A DNA stretch of 64,000 nucleotides from contig JACDOK010000006.1 in assembly GCA_017656185.1 (NCBI GenBank), positions 17,106-81,105 on the forward strand, written 5' to 3'. The notes under the pieces are model-generated. The model searched no databases. It was given only the letters and a program-made list of their open reading frames with translations, and was not told the DNA's origin. Position 1 is the stretch's first letter. Each line of letters opens with the position of its first letter. Source of the stretch: Peptococcaceae bacterium. Its GTDB lineage: Bacteria > Bacillota > Desulfotomaculia > Desulfotomaculales > JACDOK01. This document shows positions 11,797-21,591 of the stretch, piece after piece. A program made the translations under genes and the position numbers.

Positions 11797-12734
11797 TAAT
11801 GGCCACCCCCCGCTGCTTTGAGATGGATCAAACTATCAGGGGTCATTACCAGGCTCATTACCAGTTTCGCCATCACGATAAGCACGATGATGGCCAGAAT
11901 AATCCTGAGCTGCTCGCCCTTAAAGTACTTACTAAGCCGCGCTCCAACCTGAGCACCTAGGGTGGAACCACAGAAGAGCAGGATGGCCAGTACAATATCC
12001 ACGGTATGGTTGGCTATAGCCTGCTGAATCGTAACGTTTATTGTCGTAAACACAATCTGGAAAAGGTCCGTGCCGATAGCTACGATAGTAGGCATCCCGA
12101 GAAGGTAAACCATCGCCGGCATGGTGATGAACCCACCGCCGACACCAAGCATGGCGGCCAGGCATCCAACCATAAAGCCCAGACCTACAACAAAGAGTAC
12201 CGAAGTCCTGATCCCACTTTGCTTGAACTCCGTTTGGAAGGGTAACTTGGCCACAAAAGCCCGAAAACCGGAAGGTTTTTCTTCCGCGGGTGCGGCTGCT
12301 TTCTTTTTAGTACCCTTCAAAGCATTAATACTTTCAATAAGCATATAACCGCCCACCAGGGCCAGCATGATGACATAAATAATCTTCATTGTAAAGTCAT
12401 AGTTTCCAAAACCGCGCAGCACCCTAACTAACTGGGCACCAAAAGTACCTCCCAACACGCCTCCGATAAGGAAGGTAATACCCATCTTCATATCAACGTT
12501 ACCCAACCTCTTGTGGGCCAATGCTCCTGAAGCCGATGCCGCTACAATCTGGTTGGTGTCCGAAGCCGCGGCCACTGCCGGGGGAATCCCCGAAAAAATC
12601 AGCAGGGGCGTAAGCAGGAACCCGCCGCCGACACCGAAAAGCCCCGACAAAACACCGACTGCAGCGCCGAGTCCTATAATAAGGAATACGTTCACCGGCA
12701 TACCCGCAATGGGCAAGTAGATCTCCATCTGCAT
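11796..12734 (-). CDS. TauE/SafE family sulfite/organosulfonate-type permease
   Basis: GVLSGLFGVGGGFLLTPLLIFSGIPPAVAAASDTNQI and GCLAAMLGVGGGFITMPAMVYLLG duplicated motifs. Confidence 0.88.
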   Translation of the reverse strand: MQMEIYLPIAGMPVNVFLIIGLGAAVGVLSGLFGVGGGFLLTPLLIFSGIPPAVAAASDTNQIVAASASGALAHKRLGNVDMKMGITFLIGGVLGGTFGAQLVRVLRGFGNYDFTMKIIYVIMLALVGGYMLIESINALKGTKKKAAAPAEEKPSGFRAFVAKLPFQTEFKQSGIRTSVLFVVGLGFMVGCLAAMLGVGGGFITMPAMVYLLGMPTIVAIGTDLFQIVFTTINVTIQQAIANHTVDIVLAILLFCGSTLGAQVGARLSKYFKGEQLRIILAIIVLIVMAKLVMSLVMTPDSLIHLKAAGGGH

Positions 12735-13123
12735 CTCTCCTTAAGTTAAGTATAAGTATTCGTATTAAAATTCACATTCGGTAAGGTGCTTAAATCATAA
12801 GATTGTGAACACAAACACATAAGCCTGCAAACACAAAGTCCCCATCAGAGGTACATCTAAGAGAATTTCCTGGTTTCAATAAGGTGGGATTGGAACCTAG
12901 ACCGGGGTTAACACCCCCTTTGGACAGTTTGGCAATGAAAGGGACCTCGTGGCCCATACTTTTTGTCATCACTTAGTTGGCGAACATATTTTTACGTATG
13001 TGTTGTCACTACTTTGTTGACGCTATTATACTAACTAGTGAGATTAAAGACAATAGGTAATTGCTGAAACCTTGTAGATTTAACAAAAAAAGGACACCGC
13101 AAGGACGTCCTGTTGGCACTACT

Positions 13124-14419
13124 CTATTTATGACGCCGCTTAAAAGCGGGGGGGATTTGCATTTTCTTTCTGTACTTGGCAACCGTACGGCGGGACACGC
13201 TGATACCATATTGTTTTAAAAGCTGTACGATATTTTCATCACTAAAAGGAGAAGCCGGGTTTTCCCGGCTTACGATAGCCTTGATTTTTTCCTGAATGGT
13301 ATCGGCCGATACTTCACCATCGCCGCCGCGAGGAAAAAATACTTTCAAAGCATAGATTCCCCTCGGGGTCTGTACATACTTGTGCGCTGCGGCCCTGCTT
13401 ACAGTCGACACGTGCAAGTCCAAGGTATGAGCAACCTGGTTCATTGTTAAAGGTATTAACCCTGCAGGGCCAAAATCCAGAAAATCCCGCTGCAGCACAA
13501 TAAGCAGTTCGAGAACCCTTTGCAGGGTCTGCTGTCTTCGCTCAATACTCTTGATAAAAACCCGGGCCGCATCCAACTTGTCCCGGAGAAAACTTCGCGC
13601 CGCATCATCAAGATCGGGCTTTTTGAGTAAGGATATGTATCTTTCGTTAAGACGCAAACGTGGGCCTGCATTGTTAACCACTACCTGATAATCCTTACCG
13701 CTTTTTGTGATTACAGCATCCGGGATGATGAAAGGCACCGCGGTATTGTTGTACCGTCGTCCCGGCTTTGGCTCGAGGGAACGAATAACTTTGACGGCAG
13801 CCGCAACCTGTTCTTCCGTGACATCCAAACGCCGCGCAATTTTACGTATACGACCTCGGGCCAAATCATCCAGATGATGATTAATTAATTGAACAACTAA
13901 TGCATGCTGGCTATGAGAAGGATCCACCTGCAGCAAAAGGCATTCTTTTAGGTTTCTGGCCCCAATCCCAGGAGGCCCCAATTTTTGTATAATCTGTAAC
14001 GCCTTGACGGCATCCCGCGCAGAAACACCGCATTCCCGGGCAATTTCACTAATTTCCACATCAAGATAGCCGTTTTCATCCAAATGGTAGACAATATACG
14101 TGCCGACTGCCTGCATGGTTTGCCCAACATCGGCCAAATTCAGCTCAGACAGGAGATGGTCAACAAGACCCGGGCGGGGAGCGGGCACGTTGTCCCACGT
14201 CAAAGCATCCCCAGTATCAGCAGGTGGAAGGTTCTTAATATACCATTCTTCCGGCGTGCTCTCATCCGGCTCCAACAACGGGTTTTGCTGCATCTCATTC
14301 ATCACACGGGACCATAACTGCTGGACTGGAAGCTGCAGCACATCCAGTGATTTTACCGTGCTTTGGTTAATACTTGTAGCCAGCCGGGGGATCATACCCA
14401 GCGAGATATATTCTTTCAT
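13124..14419 (-). CDS. rpoN: RNA polymerase sigma-54 factor
   Basis: C-terminal RpoN box VSRRTVAKYRKKMQIP; NPLLEPDE N-terminal region; internal ATG MKEYISLGM as likely start. Confidence 0.93.
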   Translation of the reverse strand: MKEYISLGMIPRLATSINQSTVKSLDVLQLPVQQLWSRVMNEMQQNPLLEPDESTPEEWYIKNLPPADTGDALTWDNVPAPRPGLVDHLLSELNLADVGQTMQAVGTYIVYHLDENGYLDVEISEIARECGVSARDAVKALQIIQKLGPPGIGARNLKECLLLQVDPSHSQHALVVQLINHHLDDLARGRIRKIARRLDVTEEQVAAAVKVIRSLEPKPGRRYNNTAVPFIIPDAVITKSGKDYQVVVNNAGPRLRLNERYISLLKKPDLDDAARSFLRDKLDAARVFIKSIERRQQTLQRVLELLIVLQRDFLDFGPAGLIPLTMNQVAHTLDLHVSTVSRAAAHKYVQTPRGIYALKVFFPRGGDGEVSADTIQEKIKAIVSRENPASPFSDENIVQLLKQYGISVSRRTVAKYRKKMQIPPAFKRRHK

Positions 14420-14441
14420 ACCGCTACAACTCTTATTATCC

Positions 14442-14472
14442 GGTGACACTACATTTAAACAATAGTGTCACC
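14442..14472. promoter_or_regulatory. Perfect 10-bp inverted repeat upstream of rpoN
   Basis: GGTGACACTA CATTTAAACAA TAGTGTCACC. Confidence 0.6.
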
Positions 14473-14686
14473 CACGTATTATTTTATTGACCTGCATAAA
14501 CTAAATATCATATGCTAATTGCGAGAAAGACCACATTCTTAGCACAACGTTGCCCTCGAAGGCATTATATAAATAACCCGCCAGCAGAACAAGATAGGCA
14601 ATATATTTGTCATTACGAGTATACTACCAAGCAATTTTCCATACCCCGTCGTTAATGATAATTTTTTTAGAAAAGGAGTTGTTGCT

Positions 14687-16018
14687 ATGGTTTGGTTCCA
14701 AGTAGGCCCGTTTTCAAGCAGGAGAAATGTTTTAAAGACTTTTCTCCAGGAAAAGCTTGTCACTCCCCAGGAAGCCGTAGAATGCATCCGATCGGGCAAC
14801 AACGTCGTCCTATCTATGGGGGCCGGAGAACCGACCGTGCTGCTTGACGCTATGGTCGAGCGCAAGGATGAACTACGCGACGTGCGCATTCACCAAATGC
14901 TTCCGGTTTATACGCCCAAATATATGAAGAAAGGTATGGAGCGCCACTTTCGCCACGTTTCCTGGGTTAACAGTGCCGTTACCCGACCGGGCGTCAAAGC
15001 CGGGCAGGCCGGCATAATGCCCGGTTATCTTTATGAATACCCCCGTTTTATTACGGAAAGTTTACCGGTCGATGTATTTATGGCTACGGTTTCTCCCATG
15101 GACCGGCACGGCTTTCTCAGTTTCGGGGTCTCGGTAAACTATGCTATGGCAGCAGCCCAGAAAGCCAATACCGTCATCCTGGTAGTGAACCCCAATATGC
15201 CGCGCGTTCACGGCAGCGGTCATATCCACATTTGCCAGGCCGACCTGGTTATTGAGGATAATTCCCCCCTACCCGAAGTCACCCCCGATCCGCCCACCGA
15301 AATTGATCTTAAGATCGCCGAAAACATTGCCGCGTATATAGATGACAGGGCCACTCTCGAACTGGGCATCGGTACCATCCCCCAGACCCTTCCCTTCGCC
15401 CTTGCAGGCAAAAAGGGCTTGGGAATTCACACTGAGATCCTCACCGACGCCGTTATAGAATTAGTCGAAAAAGGAATTGTCACTAACCAAAACAAGACCT
15501 TACACCCGGGTAAAATTATCTGCACATCGGCGATTGGAACCAAACAGCTCTATGATTTCATGGACGACAACCCTATGATTGAAATGCGTCCCGTCTCTTA
15601 TACTAACGATCCCTATGTTATCGCTAGAAACGAGAACATGGTCTCGGTTAACAGCGCCAGTGAGGTGGATTTACTGGGACAGTGTTCCGCCGAACCCGTC
15701 GGGCCCAAAAAACTCTGCGGAACCGGAGGACAGGTTGATTTTGCACGCGGGACCGCTCTTGCCCGCAACGGCAAATTCTTTATGGCGCTGCGGTCGACCA
15801 ACGAAAAGGGGCAGTCTAACATCGTGCCTCAACTGCACGCCGGAGCCGTCGTGAGCATCAACCGCAATGACGTCGATTATATCGCCACCGAATACGGTGT
15901 AGTGAAGTTACGGGGAAAAACGGTGCGGGAGCGGGCCGAGGCCTTAATTTCTATCGCCCACCCCGACTATCGTGACGGTCTTAAAGAGGCCGCCAAAAAA
16001 CTCGGTTATACCAGATAG
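14687..16018 (+). CDS. Acetyl-CoA hydrolase/transferase family (4-hydroxybutyrate CoA-transferase-like)
   Basis: EAVECIRSGNNVVLSMGAGEP; ELGIGTIPQTLPFAL; GTGGQVDFARG. Confidence 0.88.
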   Translation: MVWFQVGPFSSRRNVLKTFLQEKLVTPQEAVECIRSGNNVVLSMGAGEPTVLLDAMVERKDELRDVRIHQMLPVYTPKYMKKGMERHFRHVSWVNSAVTRPGVKAGQAGIMPGYLYEYPRFITESLPVDVFMATVSPMDRHGFLSFGVSVNYAMAAAQKANTVILVVNPNMPRVHGSGHIHICQADLVIEDNSPLPEVTPDPPTEIDLKIAENIAAYIDDRATLELGIGTIPQTLPFALAGKKGLGIHTEILTDAVIELVEKGIVTNQNKTLHPGKIICTSAIGTKQLYDFMDDNPMIEMRPVSYTNDPYVIARNENMVSVNSASEVDLLGQCSAEPVGPKKLCGTGGQVDFARGTALARNGKFFMALRSTNEKGQSNIVPQLHAGAVVSINRNDVDYIATEYGVVKLRGKTVRERAEALISIAHPDYRDGLKEAAKKLGYTR

Positions 16019-16152
16019 TTCTTGAGGTAGAAGCAATATGTTGACATTACACTGATCACTACCCGAGTGACAATTCTTAATATGCTTAAGCGGTTCATTC
16101 CTACGGGGATGTGTATTTTTAAATTTATTGTTAAAAAAGTTTAACAAAAATA

Positions 16153-16181
16153 TTGACCTTATTAACCCACTGTGGTAGTAT
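16153..16181 (+). promoter_or_regulatory. Sigma-70-like promoter upstream of the transposase-like ORF
   Basis: TTGACC - 17 bp - TAGTAT. Confidence 0.45.
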
Positions 16182-16363
16182 GCTGGTGACAAAAGTGATA
16201 AGGTTCACAAGTGTTGTCACTACAGTATTTCCAAGGGTTCTACCCGATTTAAACATTACTTGTTACGGATTTTTAACAGGCAAGCAAGATAGATATAGTT
16301 GTCACTACATTGTTCGGTTAACTGATTAATATCATTTGCCGATAGGCTGAGGTAGAAAAAAAG

Positions 16364-16480
16364 AACCCCTCGCCCGCCGGCATCCGTATCTGACACCCGT
16401 CGCAGTGTGGGGCACTTCCCGGGTGCTGATACAGTCGATACAGTCTTTACTACCATTATACCGACTTTTTCTGAGGGGTT
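16364..16480 (-). ncRNA. Candidate structured RNA
   Basis: Closing pair AACCCCTC/GAGGGGTT, nested GTATC..CACCCG..AGTG..CACT..CGGGTG..GATAC stem, minus-strand T7 directly after. Confidence 0.4.
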
Positions 16481-16527
16481 ATTTTATTCTTTTTTCGCTA
16501 ATTTCCAGCAACTAAGGCGGTGATCAA

Positions 16528-18006
16528 ATGTTCTTCCGCCGGGTTGTCACCAAGCGTAATGGCAAAGAATACGTTTACCTTAAACTTATCGAAAACTACC
16601 GCGAAGGCGGTAAGGTCAAACAACGGGTTATTGCCAATTTGGGCAACATTGATAAGCTTGACCCTGAAAAGGTAAATGCCCTCATTTCCGGATTGACTAA
16701 ACTCGCAGAACCCAGCGCCACAATAGAAGAGTCAATATTACATAAACACGATCCACCGCGTTTTCAGATGGATGACCTGCTTCACGTGTGGCACCGTCTT
16801 AATTTGTCTGATTTCCTGTACGGGGCACTTTCCCTGCCGCCTTCGGACAGGGCGCCCCTGCTTTTAAAGGCAATGGTCTTTCACAAACTGCTTTTCCCCA
16901 ACGATCATCGTCCTATTGCGGCCAGCTACCCCGCTCTAAACATGCCTGAACTTGAGGGCCTTAAGATCCCGGGTATTGAGTTTTACCAGGCTGCAACTTC
17001 CCTAGCAGGCATCAAGGAGCAGCTTGCCGTCTATCTATTTGATACCCTGCAGACGCTTTTCGGCAAGCCTCCTTTCCTTTATTTAACTTTGCTGCCCGCC
17101 GAGTACGTTGGAAACGAGTGTGCCATCACCACTGCCGGCACCACCTACCAAATTCGGCCTTACCGGCAGCACCTGAATATACTGCTCACAATCTTCCCAC
17201 CCGATATTCCACTGGGCTGTACCATACACCAGACATTTAACACGGCAGATATTACTGCGTCATCGTTAAATCTCAGTAAACGCGCGGGCGTGGAAGCATG
17301 CCTGGTTATTGATAACAAAGACACTCAACAACTCAATTCTACCTTATCGAGCCGCAATATATCTTTTATTAAGTCATTACCGCCGGAGGAATACGCGGTG
17401 ATTCCCGTATCCACCAAAGACCTCTGGCGGGATCGCGATGCTTTCACCATCAATAACACCTTGTGGGTTAAGGATATCACCAAACCCGACCGGCGTTATA
17501 TCATCTGCCACGATCTTCACCCGGCGGCCGCTTCCGACCAGGCCCTGGAACACACCCTACGGCGGGCGGCCCAGGAACTGGATAAAATCCGGTCCTTGGT
17601 CAGGCAGGGCAAACTGCGCCGTCAAAAGACCATTGACAAAAAGATTACAGCCATCCTGCAAAAGTACGGATGTCAAAACTATTTTGACGTCCGCTTTGAC
17701 CCTACTAACCAAAACCTGCATTACTACCGCAATGAGGAGGTGATTAACAGGGCGAAAACATTACAACGCACGCGGGTTCTAGAGACCAACCTCCGGGCCT
17801 TGCCAGCCCTGGACATCGTTACCGCCTTCCAGCGATGCAGCAAGCTTAAAAACTGTATGGCGCTGGTCAGCGACCTTACCAAGATCCCGGTGGTACATCC
17901 CTACAACGAGTTCCACCACTCTAGGGAGTACATAACCGGTCAGGCCTTGATCCATATGCTGAGCTGTACGCTGGAACGGTTAGTCTCTAGGGACCTTAAC
18001 AGCTAA
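16528..18006 (+). CDS. IS1634/IS4-family transposase homologue, apparently degenerate at catalytic positions
   Basis: N-terminal FFRRVVTKRNGKEYVYLKLIENYREGGKVKQRVIANLGNIDKL; C-terminal ETNLRALPALDIVTAFQRCSKLKNCMALVSDL layout; uninterrupted 492 aa. Confidence 0.7.
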   Translation: MFFRRVVTKRNGKEYVYLKLIENYREGGKVKQRVIANLGNIDKLDPEKVNALISGLTKLAEPSATIEESILHKHDPPRFQMDDLLHVWHRLNLSDFLYGALSLPPSDRAPLLLKAMVFHKLLFPNDHRPIAASYPALNMPELEGLKIPGIEFYQAATSLAGIKEQLAVYLFDTLQTLFGKPPFLYLTLLPAEYVGNECAITTAGTTYQIRPYRQHLNILLTIFPPDIPLGCTIHQTFNTADITASSLNLSKRAGVEACLVIDNKDTQQLNSTLSSRNISFIKSLPPEEYAVIPVSTKDLWRDRDAFTINNTLWVKDITKPDRRYIICHDLHPAAASDQALEHTLRRAAQELDKIRSLVRQGKLRRQKTIDKKITAILQKYGCQNYFDVRFDPTNQNLHYYRNEEVINRAKTLQRTRVLETNLRALPALDIVTAFQRCSKLKNCMALVSDLTKIPVVHPYNEFHHSREYITGQALIHMLSCTLERLVSRDLNS

Positions 18007-18156
18007 AACTATTTGTCATTACAATCAGGCACACGGTCAATTGTATTTTAGCATTATTGCTTAATTGTTGCAAGAGAGAATCGTAATTTTTTTCTGTCAC
18101 TACATGCGTTTCTTATCTTAGATGTCCCTGGCACAACAGGTTGAGGAGTGATCCGT

Positions 18157-18336
18157 ATGTTAACGGAATGGGCATTATCGCTTAGCAATCTTTACCAAGA
18201 CAGCGTTCTGATCTTCGGCTTGCTGGTACTGGTCATTGTGATCGGTTCCAGCGCTGCCCTCGGAGCCGTTAATGAAATCCTGGCCTTGCTCGGTCGCAGA
18301 CACAGGGAAACGCGTACACATCGGGTTGAACCTTAG
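18157..18336 (+). CDS. Small single-pass membrane protein
   Basis: MLTEWALSLSNLYQDSVLIFGLLVLVIVIGSSAALGAVNEIL; SD GAGGAG; first ORF of the transporter operon. Confidence 0.6.
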   Translation: MLTEWALSLSNLYQDSVLIFGLLVLVIVIGSSAALGAVNEILALLGRRHRETRTHRVEP

Positions 18337-18416
18337 CTCTAAGAAGACAAAATCCTGGTCCTGAGCCGGGCTTCCAGCAACAGCGCCGGGAGCGCTGAAG
18401 AAAGGATGATGTTCCT

Positions 18417-19331
18417 ATGTATTTGTCTCTCGCCGAAACATTTGTAAACCCATTAGCTCTTTTCACCATCAGCATTGCTGTGGGATTACTAATGAGGTTT
18501 ACGGGACCGACCGGGTCCCTGCTGTTGACCCCGGCCCTGAACATTTTCGGGGTACCGATGAGTTTTGCGGTAGGCACCAGCATTACCTGTCTTTTCGGTA
18601 AAGGTATTATGGAAACTTTCCGCAGAGACGCATTCCGCGATCTCGACCTTAAAGCGGCTGTACTCCTCGGTTTGCAGGCCGCAGCCGGTATCAGCCTGGG
18701 GAAAGTGGTACTCCTGACCATGGCCGATCTCAATATCTCCGGCGTAATCGTACGCTGGATATACGCAGCTCTCTTCTTCCCGGCCCTTATTGCCCTTTGG
18801 CAGCACAGGTGGCAACCGGCAAAGGTCGACCGGCTGGCCTACCGTTCGAACATCCTTCTACCCCTGGTCGCCCTGGCTGCAGGACTGTTTACAGCCATTG
18901 TAGGAGCGCACGGGTTGCTTCTTTTAGGCCCGGCACTGGTACTGCTGGGAGTCACGCCCCGCAGCATACCGGCCACCGGAGCACTGGCCTTTCTTATCGC
19001 CTCCGGTTGGGGAGCATTCTCCTACGCTTTCGGCGGGCGGGTGGAGACTCTGCTGGCGCTCCTGCTTCTCGTAGGCATCACTCTTGGCGACCAAATGGGA
19101 GGCTATCTCAAACAGGCCCATAGCGAGGTTTTACGCCGGGCCCTCAGTACCGTCCTGGTGCCCGCTGCCGCAGCCGTACTGCTGAAACAGTGCGGTCTTA
19201 CCACCCCTGCGGGCTATCTGATCTGGGGTGCCAGTGGACTTATCATCCTTGCCGGCCTGGTTGGGGCTATGTTCGGATCGACCTCAAAACAAGATCTGGT
19301 CTTTCAGAACCAAAGCCATGTTTGGCGTTAA
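18417..19331 (+). CDS. TauE/SafE family permease (divergent)
   Basis: GLLMRFTGPTGSLLLTPALNIFGVPMSFAVGTSITCLFG; repeated half LFTAIVGAHGLLLLGPALVLLGVTPRSIPATG. Confidence 0.75.
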   Translation: MYLSLAETFVNPLALFTISIAVGLLMRFTGPTGSLLLTPALNIFGVPMSFAVGTSITCLFGKGIMETFRRDAFRDLDLKAAVLLGLQAAAGISLGKVVLLTMADLNISGVIVRWIYAALFFPALIALWQHRWQPAKVDRLAYRSNILLPLVALAAGLFTAIVGAHGLLLLGPALVLLGVTPRSIPATGALAFLIASGWGAFSYAFGGRVETLLALLLLVGITLGDQMGGYLKQAHSEVLRRALSTVLVPAAAAVLLKQCGLTTPAGYLIWGASGLIILAGLVGAMFGSTSKQDLVFQNQSHVWR

Positions 19332-19402
19332 ACCGGTCGCAACAGTAAAACCGGTAACAACCGATCCAGAACATCACACTAAATATTACGGAGACGAAAG
19401 GA

Positions 19403-20854
19403 GTGCATATTAATATGGAACCTTCGGTCAGCCCGGAACCTTCCCCGCGCTACAGTTTCGGGACCTTAATTAAGGACCGTAAATGGTTTTTAGTGGCGGT
19501 CAGCATCGCCGTCATTATCTGCCTGCTGCCGACACCGGAGGGCCTTTCGGTGGAGGGTAAATATGCCCTGGCCTTGATGAGCTTTGTCGTCGTCTGCTTC
19601 TTTACCGAGGCCATCCCCCTGCCAGCCGTGGCCCTGACAATCGGTTCTTATCAGGTTCTTATGGGCATCACCACTTTCCGTGAAGTACCCAAAACCTTTA
19701 TGGCCGATGCCGTAGCCTTCATCATGGGCGCTTTGATGATCGGTGCCGTACTGGTCAGGCATGGTATTCACAACCGCATCGCACTTTTTATCCTGCGCTT
19801 GTCCGGTACTAATGTAACCCGCGTCTCTTTTGGTATCGTTACTTTCTGTGCCCTTTGCGCCGGTTTTGTCTCGGAACACGCCACCGCCACTATTATGCTG
19901 CCGGTCGGCATGGGTATCGTGGCATTGAGCGGCGGCATCGAAAAAGTACCGCGCCTGGGCAAAATGTTGATGCTCTGCATCGCTTACGGCTGTGTCATCG
20001 GCGGTCTGGCTTCGCCCTCCGGCGGCGCCCGCAACGCCCTGATGATCGGTTTTCTGCAGCAGTACGATATTACCGTCACTTACGGGCAGTGGCTTTTGAT
20101 GTGTTTCCCGTTTACCCTGCTTATGATCCCCGTCGTGGTCTTCTGGCTTAACAAGTTCTTTAAACCCGAAGTCAAAGACCTCGGCCCGGCGGTAGAAAAA
20201 ATTAAGACTGACATGGCCAAAGAAGGCGGCCTGACCACGCAGGGTAAGATGGCCCTGGGCCTGTTTATAGCGGTGCTCTTCCTCTGGATCACCCAGAGCC
20301 ACCACATCGGTCTCGGCAACATCGCCGTTATGGGTGCTATTGTGGCCTTAATCCTCGGCCTGGTGGACTGGAAGTTTATCGAAAAGCAGACCCAATGGGG
20401 CGTAGTGATCCTGTACGCCGGAGCCATCTCGATGGGCTGCATGCTTGAAAAGACAGGCGCAGCCCTGTGGTTGGCCCAGAAACTTCTAGCTATCGCCGGA
20501 TTTTTCGGGATTTCCAAAGACCTGCCGCTTATCGCTGCCACCAGTACCATTACCGCTATTACCACCAACATGATGGCCGACGGCCCGACGGTAGCGGTAC
20601 TAGGTCCTATCCTGTTGAAAACCGCCGAGCTTTCCGGCACTTCACCGATAGCCCTCGGTATCGCGACCTCTCTCGCCGCGGCCTTTGCCTACGTGCTCAT
20701 CATCGGTACACCGGCCAACGCCATCGTTTATGGTCCAGGATATCTGAAGGCCAGCGATTATCTTAAGGCCGGATTCCCCTTATTCTTACTTTCCCTGGTC
20801 GTGATGCTGCTGTTGATTGTGGGTACCTGGTGGAAAGTGCTGGGTATCTGGTAG
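19403..20854 (+). CDS. SLC13/DASS-family anion transporter
   Basis: TEAIPLPAVALTIGSYQVLMGITTF; YGCVIGGLASPSGGARNALMIGFL; multi-TM. Confidence 0.85.
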   Translation: MHINMEPSVSPEPSPRYSFGTLIKDRKWFLVAVSIAVIICLLPTPEGLSVEGKYALALMSFVVVCFFTEAIPLPAVALTIGSYQVLMGITTFREVPKTFMADAVAFIMGALMIGAVLVRHGIHNRIALFILRLSGTNVTRVSFGIVTFCALCAGFVSEHATATIMLPVGMGIVALSGGIEKVPRLGKMLMLCIAYGCVIGGLASPSGGARNALMIGFLQQYDITVTYGQWLLMCFPFTLLMIPVVVFWLNKFFKPEVKDLGPAVEKIKTDMAKEGGLTTQGKMALGLFIAVLFLWITQSHHIGLGNIAVMGAIVALILGLVDWKFIEKQTQWGVVILYAGAISMGCMLEKTGAALWLAQKLLAIAGFFGISKDLPLIAATSTITAITTNMMADGPTVAVLGPILLKTAELSGTSPIALGIATSLAAAFAYVLIIGTPANAIVYGPGYLKASDYLKAGFPLFLLSLVVMLLLIVGTWWKVLGIW

Positions 20855-20942
20855 TACCACCCCGGCGGGAGGGGCTTCCCCTCCCGTCCTCTTCATCTAA
20901 ATCAAAGGTGATACAGATCAAGTCTTAGCAGATCGCGAAAGG

Positions 20943-21476
20943 GTGAATAGCAGACCTATGCCGCACGATAAGTCCGTTAAGGATTTGATGCTGCCCCTCG
21001 CCGACTGCCCGGCGGTATCCCCCGACGATACGGTACAGCGTGCCGTCACGCTGCTCAAGAAAGGAGCGGTATCGGGGCACCAGTTTGTTTTGGTCATGAA
21101 TGACAGCGGGCAACCGGTCGGTCTCCTCAGCCGGCGGGCGCTGCTCAGGATCCTGGAACCTAAATTTGTAGTCACCGACCGGTGGGCCCTGCCGGTGTTT
21201 TGGAACGGTTTTTTTACCGATAAATGCAAAGAAGAAGCCAAAAAGAAAGTGAAAGACATTATGCGGCCCATCAACGTTCTGACCGTGGAAACGGATGACC
21301 CCATCACCAAGGCGCTGCATATTATGGTCAGCAACCATATAGGCATTCTTCCGGTCCTCAAGGATGGTAAAGTAGTGGGAGTTTTACGTCTCCACGAAAT
21401 CTTTCAGGAATTTGCCGGTCTCGTTGCCGATCCGGATATTAAAACACAACCTGTAAGCAGGAACAACCGGGGTTAA
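20943..21476 (+). CDS. CBS-domain pair protein with FWxG linker
   Basis: VKDLMLPLADCPAVSPDDTVQRAV ... LPVFWNGFFTDK ... KVKDIMRPINVLTVETDDPITKAL. Confidence 0.85.
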   Translation: MNSRPMPHDKSVKDLMLPLADCPAVSPDDTVQRAVTLLKKGAVSGHQFVLVMNDSGQPVGLLSRRALLRILEPKFVVTDRWALPVFWNGFFTDKCKEEAKKKVKDIMRPINVLTVETDDPITKALHIMVSNHIGILPVLKDGKVVGVLRLHEIFQEFAGLVADPDIKTQPVSRNNRG

Positions 21477-21591
21477 TGGATAAATGGTATATGGTACCCT
21501 TTCTCTATGATATCCTTTTAATATAGTACCCTCTGGAGCAGCAACGAGCCGGCTGTCAGTCTCATATTTTTGAGGAGGGGAGTAGAAAGCA

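Noticed and set aside
12790-12972. GGTCTAGGTTCCAATCCCACC on the minus strand looked like a tRNA T-arm
   Set aside because: No acceptor stem, anticodon arm or D-arm could be folded around it
18131-18160. TGGCACAACAGGTTGAGG as a sigma-54 -24/-12 promoter before the 18157 operon
   Set aside because: Spacing and the -12 element (GTTGA not TTGCW) do not fit the consensus
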